Source of the DNA: JACKHO01 sp041398745
GTDB taxonomy: Bacteria; Planctomycetota; Planctomycetia; Planctomycetales; Planctomycetaceae
DNA: 64,000 bases
Reading direction: 5' to 3'
Assembly: GCA_041398745.1 (NCBI GenBank)
Contig: JAWKUB010000007.1
Coordinates: 434,001 to 498,000 of the forward strand
The notes under the pieces: model-generated
The model's input: only the letters and a program-made list of their open reading frames with translations
Told to the model about the DNA's origin: nothing
Databases searched by the model: none
In this document: positions 44,604-52,987 of the stretch, piece after piece
Layout of the letters: each line of letters opens with the position of its first letter
Position numbering within the stretch: position 1 is the stretch's first letter
Position numbers and translations under genes: made by a program

Positions 44604-44670
44604 TGATAGACAGCGATGGACGAAGTGCATCTGATCCCATTGTCTGTCACCGCCGTTTTGCCATTATCGA

Positions 44671-46047
44671 ATGTCTGAAATCAAGAACAGAGTCTTGCTG
44701 CTGAACGTCGTGGGTCTGACCCCTGCCGGGATTGGTGAGAACACGCCGCACCTTAAGCGGTTTGTGGATGAGCACGTGTCACGGACGTTAGAGCCGCCGT
44801 TGCCCGCTGTGACTTGTAGCTCTCAGGCTACCATGACGACCGGAAGCTTGCCGCATGAGCACGGGGTTGTTTCGAACGGTTGGTACTTTCGTGAACTGGG
44901 TGATGTGAAGTTCTGGTGTCGGTCCGATCATCTCGTAGGAGGTGAAAAGATTTGGGAGGTTGCGAAGAAGTGGGCCCCTTCGATTCGCGTTGCCAATATG
45001 TTCTGGCGGTATTGCACGCATGCTGATTGTCACATCACCTGTATGGAGCGGCCCACCTATTGGGCGAATGGTCGCAAGGGGCCTGATGTGTATACCGAAC
45101 CGGCCGGGCTGCGGGATGAACTGGTGGAGAAGTTCGGCGAGTTCCCACTGTTTCGCTTTTGGGGGCCGGCGACGAGTATTGAATCGTCGCGTTGGATTGC
45201 CGATGCCACAATGCATGTCATGGAGTCGCAAGCACCGCATTTGGTGCTTTGCTACCTGCCGCATCTGGACTATGACGTGCAGAAGTTTGGCCCCGACAGT
45301 CCGGAAGCGGCGGCTGCTCATCGTGAGGTCGATGCCGAAGCCGGCAAGCTCATCGACAAGGCGAAGGAACTGGGATACGACATTGCCATCGTGTCCGAGT
45401 ACGGCATGACGAATGTCAGCAAGCCGGTTTATCTGAATCGAGTTCTCCGTGAGGCGGGATATGTTCGCGTGCAATCTGCCCAGAATGGAGAGTTGTTCGA
45501 ACCGGGTGGAAGTCGAGCCTTCGCAGCCTGCAGTCACCAAGTGGCACATGTGTATGTCCGTCATCCCGAAGACTTATCCAAGGTCAAGCAGCTTTTGGAA
45601 AGTGTCGACGGTGTCGAGCGCGTGCTCGATGAAACTGGAAAGCAGGAGTTTGGACTCGATCATGCTCGGTCAGGCGAACTGATTGCCATTGCGGAACCCA
45701 ATGCGTGGTTCGCATACCCGTACTGGCTGGATGATGCCAAAGCTCCCGACTTTGCACACTGCGTCGCGATTCACGACAAACCTGGACACGATCCCGCCGA
45801 AATGTTTTTAGGCCCGAAGGGCAAGCTGCACGTCATTAAGCGTGTGCTGCAAATGAAACTTGGCATTCGCGTTCCGTTTGATGTCATTAGCCTGGATGCG
45901 ACCAAGATCAAGGGCTCGCACGGTCGACTCCCGGATTGCGCTGAAGATCGCCCGGTCTTGCTCACCACCTGGGACTTCGAGGGTGACGACCATTTGCCGA
46001 TGACGGAAATCAAAGGGATTGTCTTAAAGCGGATGTTTCATGACTGA
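44671..46047 (+). CDS. Alkaline phosphatase-family (nucleotide pyrophosphatase-like) protein, EboF-like
   Basis: This 458-residue protein is of the alkaline-phosphatase/phosphodiesterase superfamily. The N-terminal RVLLLNVVGLTPAGIGENTP is the first strand and metal region. LPAVTCSSQATMTTGSLPHEHGVVSNGWYF contains the nucleophile-type Thr/Ser. YLPHLDYDVQKFGPDS, IVSEYGMTNVSKPVYLNRVL and the His-containing SHQVAHVYV supply the remaining metal ligands. From memory this spacing and SEYGMTNVSKP match the EboF-type phosphatase relatives of ebo clusters. No signal peptide, so it is cytoplasmic. Substrate unknown. It is alone on its strand. Confidence 0.85.
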   Translation: MSEIKNRVLLLNVVGLTPAGIGENTPHLKRFVDEHVSRTLEPPLPAVTCSSQATMTTGSLPHEHGVVSNGWYFRELGDVKFWCRSDHLVGGEKIWEVAKKWAPSIRVANMFWRYCTHADCHITCMERPTYWANGRKGPDVYTEPAGLRDELVEKFGEFPLFRFWGPATSIESSRWIADATMHVMESQAPHLVLCYLPHLDYDVQKFGPDSPEAAAAHREVDAEAGKLIDKAKELGYDIAIVSEYGMTNVSKPVYLNRVLREAGYVRVQSAQNGELFEPGGSRAFAACSHQVAHVYVRHPEDLSKVKQLLESVDGVERVLDETGKQEFGLDHARSGELIAIAEPNAWFAYPYWLDDAKAPDFAHCVAIHDKPGHDPAEMFLGPKGKLHVIKRVLQMKLGIRVPFDVISLDATKIKGSHGRLPDCAEDRPVLLTTWDFEGDDHLPMTEIKGIVLKRMFHD

Positions 46048-46147
46048 GTTGGCGGAATGACGCTCCCAATAGATAGGGTTGGTGGAATGGTTGAAGGGTA
46101 GCCGCTTTTCGGGCGCCCTGCTGACTTGGTGAATTAGCCAGTCGCAG

Positions 46148-46972
46148 CTACTTACGTGGTGGCCCCGGGAAGAAGGTGTTGGTCCGGCGCATGTACTCAG
46201 CATACTCGGGCTTTTCGGCCTTGAGTGATTTCTCCAGCAGTCCCACCCCGGACCATTTCATCAGGAATGCTGACATGAGTGCTGGGCCAATGGCCGTCCA
46301 CAAGTGTGCTCCGTGGGCAACTGCGATGAAGTAGTAGCCCCACCAGACGCAGAAGTCTCCAAAGTAGTTCGGATGCCGGGTGTAATGCCACAATCCTGTG
46401 CTACAGACCTTTCCCCGATTCTCAGGATTCGAACGAAACGTCGCCAACTGCCAGTCGCCGATTGCTTCGAACATCAGGCCGATGAGCCAGACTGTGAGTC
46501 CGACGAAGTGAATGGCCGTCCAGCCACTGCCGGGATGGGCAATACCCAACTGCAGCGGCAATGATACAACGAGCATGATCACACCCTGGAGAGCGAATAC
46601 CATGAACAAACTCTGCCACCAGAACTGGGGTCCAATGCTCTCCCGCATGGCCCTATAACGTTTGTCTTCTGCGTGGCCAATATTCCGCCGAACCAGGTGC
46701 AGGCTGAGACGGAGGCCCCAGATTGTGGTCACCAGCGGAAGCAGCCAACGAGTTGGAAACACCCCGCCCTCTTCTGGAACTTCTGTCAGGGCGAAAGTTG
46801 TCCACGCGATGACGACGAATCCCAGCCCCCAGAACAAATCAATAATGCTGACGTCCTGCAAATAGAGACTCAGCAACCACATGAGAAACAAGGCAGCTGC
46901 AATGAGCGCTGCGTTGATGGCGAACAGGCTCAGCACGATGGCTTCTCGAACAGATAATGCGAGACCCACCAA
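46148..46972 (-). CDS. DUF1295 family membrane protein (steroid 5-alpha-reductase/isoprenylcysteine-methyltransferase-like)
   Basis: This protein of up to 274 residues has about seven hydrophobic segments. The C-terminal NRGKVCSTGLWHYTRHPNYFGDFCVWWGYYFIA is the conserved motif of DUF1295 and related NAD(P)H- or SAM-using membrane enzymes. The ATG at 46972 overlaps the upstream gene by 43 bases. A GTG at 46936 would overlap by only seven and start right before the first helix (LSLFAINAALIAAALFLMWL), so either may be used. The coupling with a cyclopropane-synthase-like gene suggests joint modification of a lipid. Confidence 0.88.
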   Translation of the reverse strand: MVGLALSVREAIVLSLFAINAALIAAALFLMWLLSLYLQDVSIIDLFWGLGFVVIAWTTFALTEVPEEGGVFPTRWLLPLVTTIWGLRLSLHLVRRNIGHAEDKRYRAMRESIGPQFWWQSLFMVFALQGVIMLVVSLPLQLGIAHPGSGWTAIHFVGLTVWLIGLMFEAIGDWQLATFRSNPENRGKVCSTGLWHYTRHPNYFGDFCVWWGYYFIAVAHGAHLWTAIGPALMSAFLMKWSGVGLLEKSLKAEKPEYAEYMRRTNTFFPGPPRK

Positions 46973-47982
46973 CTGTTGCCTTTGTTGAAGGCAAACAACT
47001 CAGCGCACGCCATGTAGAACATACGCCACCGTTGTGACCACTTCGCCGCTTCCTGAGCACCGTAGATTTTGGTGAAGACTTGCTGAATTGCAGTGGCCTG
47101 GGCGTCGTGACGCTCCAGCCACGCCTCACAAGTCTTCGCGTAGTGTGTTCCATCCCACTGCCACTGGTCGATGACACGAAGGTCACGTTGGTATCGCAGC
47201 AGCAGGTCTGAACCGGGCATCATACCGCCGGCAAAGAAGTGCGTTGTCATCCAGTCCTGCGGTCCATTTTCTTCGAACAAATACGGAGCCCAGCCGCTGC
47301 AGAAAATATGGACAAACAAGCGTCCGCCGGGATTCAGCCACTTTGCAACACGGCTAAGAAGCTCCTCGTGGTTCCGCATGTGTTCAAACATTTCGATGGA
47401 CATGACGCGATCAAACGTCCCTTCCGCCTGAAATGTATTCATGTCAGCGGTGATAACCCTGACGTTGTGCAGCCCGCGCAACTCCGCCTGCCGCTCTATG
47501 AATTCCCGCTGACTGGCGGAGTTGGACACGGCAGTGATGCTTGAGTTGGGATAATGTTCTGCCATCCACAACGTCAAAGAACCCCATCCGCACCCTAATT
47601 CCAGGATGCTCATTCCATCGACGATGCCCGCCCGCTCACAGGTGATTTGCAGTGCTGCTTCCTCAGCCTGTTTCAAATCCTGGCAATCTTCGCTGAAGTA
47701 GCAACAGCTATACTTCAAATGATGTCCGAGCGCGAGTTGAAAGTAATCGGCCTCCACGTCGTAATGCTGCTCGTTTGCCTTTTCTGGAACTTCGGCGATG
47801 GCTGCGCTCCGACAATTTTCCAGGAACTGCCGCATGGTTTCTTGACGCTGCTCGGGACTCATATTTGACATCAAACGAGCCCGATCGGCGATGAGCTTTC
47901 GCATCCCCAGACGCACAACAGTATCTGGAAATCGTCCGAGTTCGGCTGCATGAATTGCCGAAGCAAACAGAGCGGTCAGCAT
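46930..47982 (-). CDS. SAM-dependent methyltransferase, cyclopropane-fatty-acid synthase family
   Basis: This 350-residue protein has the mycolic/cyclopropane-fatty-acid synthase core. DYFQLALGHHLKYSCCYFSEDCQDLKQAEE is the substrate-side entry and MSILELGCGWGSLTLWMAEHYPNS the SAM-binding motif. ITADMNTFQAEGTFDRVMSIEMFEHMRNH and YAKTCEAWLERHD follow as in the family. It methylates unsaturated acyl chains or related lipids; the product here is not known. It is first gene of a two-gene unit with DUF1295, a pairing I recall from several bacterial lipid-modification loci. Confidence 0.9.
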   Translation of the reverse strand: MLTALFASAIHAAELGRFPDTVVRLGMRKLIADRARLMSNMSPEQRQETMRQFLENCRSAAIAEVPEKANEQHYDVEADYFQLALGHHLKYSCCYFSEDCQDLKQAEEAALQITCERAGIVDGMSILELGCGWGSLTLWMAEHYPNSSITAVSNSASQREFIERQAELRGLHNVRVITADMNTFQAEGTFDRVMSIEMFEHMRNHEELLSRVAKWLNPGGRLFVHIFCSGWAPYLFEENGPQDWMTTHFFAGGMMPGSDLLLRYQRDLRVIDQWQWDGTHYAKTCEAWLERHDAQATAIQQVFTKIYGAQEAAKWSQRWRMFYMACAELFAFNKGNSWWVSHYLFEKPSC

Positions 47983-48073
47983 GTCATTCTGCTCCCAAAA
48001 GAAAGTTGAACTTTGGGAGATTGTAGGCCGCTCAAAAAACAGACCAGCCCACTGAATTTGCTCTTGTCCAACG

Positions 48074-48988
48074 CTATAGGGAACTCTTCAGTTCATCGAC
48101 TGTTTTCCGTATTTCGACCGCTTTGGTTTCCGTGTCGCCGAGAGGTTGGGGTTCAACGGTTTTTTCGCGGGTGTAGCCGATGTGGTTCATCCAACCTCCA
48201 GAGCGGTGGCGTCTGAGTGTATCGACCTGCTTGTAGAGTGGATCGGCTTTGACGGTGGCGACAGACTCGTCCGGAATGTTCATTCCCAGTGACTGGAGAA
48301 TGGTGCGGGCCATGAAGAGGTGGCCTTCGTCACCGGGATGAATGCGGTCCTTAGAGTAAACTTCGGTCCGTGCTGCCCGGGCCTTACTCATGGGCGTGTG
48401 GAGATCGATGACATGCACACCCGGCTGCTTGATGGCTGTTTCCCACTCCGCATATGCCGTCAGGACAGTATCGTAATTGAATCCTGTCTCGCCGGGGGGG
48501 AAATCAAAAATTGGTGGCGTGATGATATAGATTTCTTTCACACCAGCCGCCTTTGACATTTCGATGAACTGGTTGACGCCATTCTTGAATGCGGCAAAGC
48601 GCTCGTCATCGAGTGGCAGATAAATTCCATCGTTCATGCCGTAGCACATGAAAATGACCTCGGGCTTTGTTTTTTCCAGCACGCGACCGAACCGTTCGAA
48701 CAGACAGGGACGTGGAAACCGCCCGCCCGCATGGTTGGGTTCACTCAGCCCCGAAACAGTCTCACTCGACAATCCCACGCTAATAATGTCGAACTGCTTG
48801 TCGGGATTCTGTTTTTCCAGATAGTACGCTGCGAAGCTCACGTAACCGCCCGCCTGAGTAATGCTGTCTCCCACAAAGACCACACGCTTGCCGGCCAGAG
48901 CGGCGGGGTCATCTGCGTGAGCAACAGAGGCGAATAGAACGGCAGTGAAGCACGTTGAGAGAATTCCGGGCAGGCTTTTGAGCGTCAT
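48074..48988 (-). CDS. Secreted SGNH/GDSL hydrolase
   Basis: This exported esterase-type protein of about 304 residues has the signal peptide MTLKSLPGILSTCFTAVLFA-SVAHA. RVVFVGDSITQAGGYVSFAA is block I with the catalytic Ser. ISVGLSSETVSGLSEPNHAGG and VIFMCYGMNDGIY are blocks II and III with the oxyanion Gly and Asn. SKDRIHPGDEGHLFMA is block V with the Asp-x-x-His pair. The ATG at 48988 is preferred to one 23 codons upstream. Probably acts on acetylated or otherwise esterified polysaccharide, but the substrate is unknown. Confidence 0.9.
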   Translation of the reverse strand: MTLKSLPGILSTCFTAVLFASVAHADDPAALAGKRVVFVGDSITQAGGYVSFAAYYLEKQNPDKQFDIISVGLSSETVSGLSEPNHAGGRFPRPCLFERFGRVLEKTKPEVIFMCYGMNDGIYLPLDDERFAAFKNGVNQFIEMSKAAGVKEIYIITPPIFDFPPGETGFNYDTVLTAYAEWETAIKQPGVHVIDLHTPMSKARAARTEVYSKDRIHPGDEGHLFMARTILQSLGMNIPDESVATVKADPLYKQVDTLRRHRSGGWMNHIGYTREKTVEPQPLGDTETKAVEIRKTVDELKSSL

Positions 48989-49131
48989 CGTTGATTCCTG
49001 AGTGCGTAGGGGACTGACTTTTCCAATCACTGTACCGCCAAGTAAGATGAGATGCATCCCGCCCTTGCTTCGACACTCTCATGGTGTTCCGGGCAATGGA
49101 ATCTTGCATCACATGAGCGACGGTCGATACG

Positions 49132-51618
49132 ATGTTGGGAGCCTTGAACAAGGTTTCCCCCCCGCTTCGTTTCCTGCCTCGAAGACCACACTTGCCTGCC
49201 ATCCGGTTCATTGCCGTTGCGACGGTTTGTCAGTTCGTCCTGTTGTGCTGCACCGCGCTCGCAACTGCGGACGAAGTAATTCAGGTTTCGCCAGAGCGCG
49301 TGGTGCTGAACAGCTCGCGGGACAGGATGCAGTTGCTGGTATCCTCCGGGGAGAATGATGTCACTCAGCAGGCGATTTACCAGAGTTCGCGTCCCGAGAT
49401 TGCAACCGTTGATGCGCGGGGTTCCATTACCTCGCAGGCTGCCGGTGAAACAAAGATTACAGTAACGGTTGGCGCCGCTTCGGTTGAAGTGCCGCTTGTC
49501 GTCAATGCTGACTCAGGAACCCGACAGGTCAACTTCCGCACGGACATTCAGCCGCTGCTTTCCCGTCACGGCTGCAACTCGGGTGGCTGCCACGGGAAGG
49601 CCAGCGGCCAGAATGGATTCAAACTCTCGCTGTTCGGATTCGATACCGAATTCGATTACGGAGCACTGGTTCATGAGGCCCGTGGTCGTCGGATCGATTT
49701 CGCTGCGCCGGAGCGTAGTCTACTGCTCACCAAATCGATTGGTTCTATCCCTCATGGTGGCGGGAAGCGAATTGAAGTGGGAAGTGATGCCTACGAAATG
49801 ATGCTGGCCTGGATTCGGAACGGTGCTCCGCGTCCGACCGAAGAAACGCCCCAAGTGGTGAGTATTCAGATTGAACCCGCCGAGCGCATTCTGCAGCCAG
49901 GAGCCCTCCAGCAACTGCGCGTGACGGCGAACTACTCCGACGGCACAACACGCGACGTTACCCGTAACACAGACTACGGCAGCAATGTCGACGTCGTCGC
50001 CACGGTTGATGAACAGGGTGGTGTGACCGCGGGCGAGCAGAGTGGCGAGGCCACCATTATGGCCCGCTACATGGGACAGGTCGCCGTCTTTCGTGCCATT
50101 CGGCCGCATGGTGCTCCGCTCGCTGAACTCCCCGAGTTTGAACCGCGAAATGAAATTGATCGACTGGCGGCTGAGAAATGGAAGAAGCTGGGGCTGCGTC
50201 CATCTCCGCCGTGTGATGACGCCACGTTCATCCGACGCGTCACAATTGATTTGGCTGGCCGACTGCCAACTGTTGATGAAGCGAGAGCGTTCCTCACTGA
50301 CGAATCACCCGACAAGCGGAGTCAGCTTGTTGATCGACTCCTCGACTCGCCGGACTATCCCGCATACTTTGCTTTGAAATGGAGCGCCATTCTGCGGAAC
50401 TCGCGACTGGCCGGAGCCGATCAGGCTGCGTATGCATTTCACAACTGGATTCGGGACAACATCGCACGGAATCGGCCTTATGACGAATTCGTGCGGGGAA
50501 TTGTCGCGGCGTCGGGAGAATGGCAGGACGCGCCGGCAATCAACTGGTACTGGCAGTCGCGTGATGATCAACTCCACATGGTTACGGCGGACACCGCACA
50601 GTTGTTCCTTGGAATTCGACTGCAATGTGCCCGCTGCCACCACCATCCTTACGAGCGTTGGGGGCAGGAAGATTACTACGGCCTCGCAGGATTCTACGCC
50701 CGGTTGGGGCGCAAGAGCTTCGGGCAGCCGCCGCCGTATTACAACTCAAGCAAGAACAGGACAGGTGAGCGTAACCCTCTCACAAATCAACCGCCGACTC
50801 CGCGCTACCCTGATGGTGAAGAAGCTGAGTTCTCACCGGAACAAGATCCACGTCATGGTCTGGTCGACTGGATGTCGCAGCCGGAGAATCCTTTCTTTGC
50901 GAAGGCATTCGTCAACCGTATGTGGGGGCACTTCTTCTCCATTGGCCTCGTCAATGAAGTCGACGACATGCGGGAAACGAATCCGCCATCGAATCCTGAG
51001 CTGCTCGACTATCTGGCCGGGGAATTTGTGAAGTCGAAATTCGATATGCGGCACATCGTACGGCTCATCACAACAAGCCGGCTGTACGAGCTGTCGTCGG
51101 CTCCACGACCTGAGAATGAACACGACAACCAGAACTTTGCCCGGTTCTATGCCCGGCGGCTCATTGCGGAAGTGCTGCTGGATGCCGTGGACGGAACGTG
51201 CGAAACGAAGTCGAACTTTGGCAACATCAGTGCCAATGCCCGGGCAGTCGACCTGCCGCACGAGGGATTTGGTTCCTACTTCATGGATACTTTCGACCGG
51301 CCGCAGCGGGTCAGTGTGTGTGAATGTGAGCGTTCACCCGGTGCAACCCTCGCACAAGTGCTGTTGATGTCGACATCTGACGAAATGGAAAACAAGATTG
51401 CTGATGGCAACGGTCGTCTGGCCCGATTATTCAAAGAGGAAACGCCGGTCCCCGCCGTTGTGGAAGAGGTGTATCTGGCAGCCTTTGCGAGATTTCCCTC
51501 GGCAGAGGAACGTCAGGTCGGTGAAGATTACCTGAACCCAGCAGAAGACAAGCGGAAAGCCGCGGAAGACCTGCTGTGGACCATACTCAACAGCCGTGAA
51601 TTTGTATTTAACCACTAA
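49132..51618 (+). CDS. DUF1549/DUF1553 protein with two Ig-like (BIG2-type) domains; first gene of a five-gene operon
   Basis: This 828-residue protein has an N-terminal membrane/signal segment (RFIAVATVCQFVLLCCTALA). A first bacterial Ig-like domain follows (ISPERV-type strand VIQVSPERVVLNSSRDRMQL, residues about 48-127). Next is a cytochrome-like segment with an unusual Cys148-x4-Cys153-His154 motif (CNSGGCHGKASGQNGFKL) and a second Ig-like domain (about 239-317). DUF1549 (RVTIDLAGRLPTVDEARAFL), a standard CARCH motif (Cys499-His503) and DUF1553 (FVNRMWGHFFSIGLVNEVDD) complete it. This architecture is a known planctomycete variant of the cassette cytochrome-type protein. Its DUF1501 partner starts 18 bases later. 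Confidence 0.92.
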   Translation: MLGALNKVSPPLRFLPRRPHLPAIRFIAVATVCQFVLLCCTALATADEVIQVSPERVVLNSSRDRMQLLVSSGENDVTQQAIYQSSRPEIATVDARGSITSQAAGETKITVTVGAASVEVPLVVNADSGTRQVNFRTDIQPLLSRHGCNSGGCHGKASGQNGFKLSLFGFDTEFDYGALVHEARGRRIDFAAPERSLLLTKSIGSIPHGGGKRIEVGSDAYEMMLAWIRNGAPRPTEETPQVVSIQIEPAERILQPGALQQLRVTANYSDGTTRDVTRNTDYGSNVDVVATVDEQGGVTAGEQSGEATIMARYMGQVAVFRAIRPHGAPLAELPEFEPRNEIDRLAAEKWKKLGLRPSPPCDDATFIRRVTIDLAGRLPTVDEARAFLTDESPDKRSQLVDRLLDSPDYPAYFALKWSAILRNSRLAGADQAAYAFHNWIRDNIARNRPYDEFVRGIVAASGEWQDAPAINWYWQSRDDQLHMVTADTAQLFLGIRLQCARCHHHPYERWGQEDYYGLAGFYARLGRKSFGQPPPYYNSSKNRTGERNPLTNQPPTPRYPDGEEAEFSPEQDPRHGLVDWMSQPENPFFAKAFVNRMWGHFFSIGLVNEVDDMRETNPPSNPELLDYLAGEFVKSKFDMRHIVRLITTSRLYELSSAPRPENEHDNQNFARFYARRLIAEVLLDAVDGTCETKSNFGNISANARAVDLPHEGFGSYFMDTFDRPQRVSVCECERSPGATLAQVLLMSTSDEMENKIADGNGRLARLFKEETPVPAVVEEVYLAAFARFPSAEERQVGEDYLNPAEDKRKAAEDLLWTILNSREFVFNH

Positions 51619-51636
51619 GACTTGAAGGACGGTTCC

Positions 51637-52959
51637 ATGTTGGACATCGAGCTTGGCTCATCGTCGCGAACCTGTGACGGCCTGCATCGCCGCGGCTTCC
51701 TGCGACTCGGTTCACTGGCGTTTGGCGGCTTGTCGCTGGCGGGAATGCTCGCCAATCAGTCACTCGCCGCCGGACCGGCAAATCGTAAGGCGGTCATTCA
51801 GATTTGGCTGGCGGGTGGTCCGAGCCACATCGACATGTACGACCTCAAGCCTTCGGCTCCGGCGGAGTATCGAGGTGAATTCCGTCCCATTCCGACCAAT
51901 GTGGATGGCATTCAAATCAGCGAACATTTGCCGCATCAGGCAAAGGTCATGGACAAGCTGGCCATTGTCCGTTCGGCATACCACACCAATGCCGGTCACG
52001 GGATGGGGTCGCAATGGATGCTCACCGGCTGGCAGCCGACCATTGAAGTGAACAACAACATTTTCCCGGCCTGCGGTTCTGTGGTAGCTCGGCTCAAAGG
52101 TGCGAACGATGACGCACTTCCCGCGTACGTGAACCTTCCCAACATGCTGGGCCTTGGAAAGTCGGCGTATCTCGGGGCGTCGTTTAATCCCTTCGCTCCG
52201 CAGAGTGATCCCAACAGTGACGGTTTTCAGGTTCGCAATTTGAAGCTGCCCGGTCGTGTTGATCCTACGCGACTGGAGAATCGCCGCAGCCTGATGGCTC
52301 GTGTCGATACCATTCGTCGTGACCTCGACACGAAGAGCGATATGCAGGAACTCGACAAGTTCTATGCGCAGGGGCTCGATATGGTTACCAACGACAAAAC
52401 GCTGAAGGCCTTCGACATCAAAGCCGAAGACCCGGCCTTGCGCGAAAAATACGGACGGAACGACCTGGGTCAAAGCTGCCTCCTGGCTCGTCGTCTGGTG
52501 GAGTCGGGCGTCAGCTATGTCACCATTCAGGCGGGCGGCGGCTGGGACACACACGGTGACAATTTCAAAGCCCTGAAAGACAACCTCCTGCCGAAATACG
52601 ATATGGCACTCGCCGCCCTCGTCACCGACCTGGCTGAACGCGGTCTTGCTGATGACGTGCTGGTCATGGCCTTTGGCGAATTCGGACGGACGCCCCGGAT
52701 TAATCCCGGCGCCGGTCGAGATCACTGGCCGGGTGCGATGTCGGTGGTCTATGGTGGCGGCGGTCTGAAAATGGGTCAGGCCATTGGCGAAACTGACTCG
52801 AAAGCGGAAGCTCCCATCAGCAAGCCGTACACGCCAGGTGATGTGCTGTCGACGATGTACCGCGTGCTCGATATCGACTATCGCCACGTCTTCTACGATG
52901 AAGCACGCCGACCTCTGCCGGTGCTGGCAGAAGGGAATCCCATTCCCGAACTCGTGTAA
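51637..52959 (+). CDS. DUF1501 protein, divergent subgroup (five-gene operon)
   Basis: This protein of about 440 residues has a Tat-type start, HRRGFLRLGSLAFGGLSLAG. Family blocks are AVIQIWLAGGPSHIDMYDLKP, AIVRSAYHTNAGHGMGSQWM, AFGEFGRTPRINPGAGRDHW and VYGGGGLKMGQAIGETDSKA. It lacks the HNHWGFS and DEFGF blocks of the other three copies, so it is a separate subgroup. ATG 51637 is supported by GAAGGA 6 bases upstream; a TTG five codons earlier is unlikely. It lies between the DUF1549 gene and a PPC-domain gene. Confidence 0.92.
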   Translation: MLDIELGSSSRTCDGLHRRGFLRLGSLAFGGLSLAGMLANQSLAAGPANRKAVIQIWLAGGPSHIDMYDLKPSAPAEYRGEFRPIPTNVDGIQISEHLPHQAKVMDKLAIVRSAYHTNAGHGMGSQWMLTGWQPTIEVNNNIFPACGSVVARLKGANDDALPAYVNLPNMLGLGKSAYLGASFNPFAPQSDPNSDGFQVRNLKLPGRVDPTRLENRRSLMARVDTIRRDLDTKSDMQELDKFYAQGLDMVTNDKTLKAFDIKAEDPALREKYGRNDLGQSCLLARRLVESGVSYVTIQAGGGWDTHGDNFKALKDNLLPKYDMALAALVTDLAERGLADDVLVMAFGEFGRTPRINPGAGRDHWPGAMSVVYGGGGLKMGQAIGETDSKAEAPISKPYTPGDVLSTMYRVLDIDYRHVFYDEARRPLPVLAEGNPIPELV

Positions 52960-52987
52960 TTTCTGGACGCAGAGTCAGGACCTTTTG

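Larger units (their letters stand above)
43947..44670. other. 724-base gap with several palindromic repeats and no convincing gene
   Basis: Frames in this stretch are shadows: they translate to Arg/Pro/Ser-rich nonsense and read through the repeats. The gap holds a hairpin-rich GGTTGCTTTGCAACC element near 43973-43991, two GTTCCC...GGGAAC palindromes (44145 and 44259) and one copy of repeat A (44579). It looks like a site where repeats have accumulated, possibly a decayed gene. Confidence 0.55.

Noticed and set aside
51760..52887. Antisense frame of 375 codons opposite a DUF1501 gene
   Set aside because: The sense frame is an unmistakable DUF1501 protein; the antisense is a codon-bias shadow.
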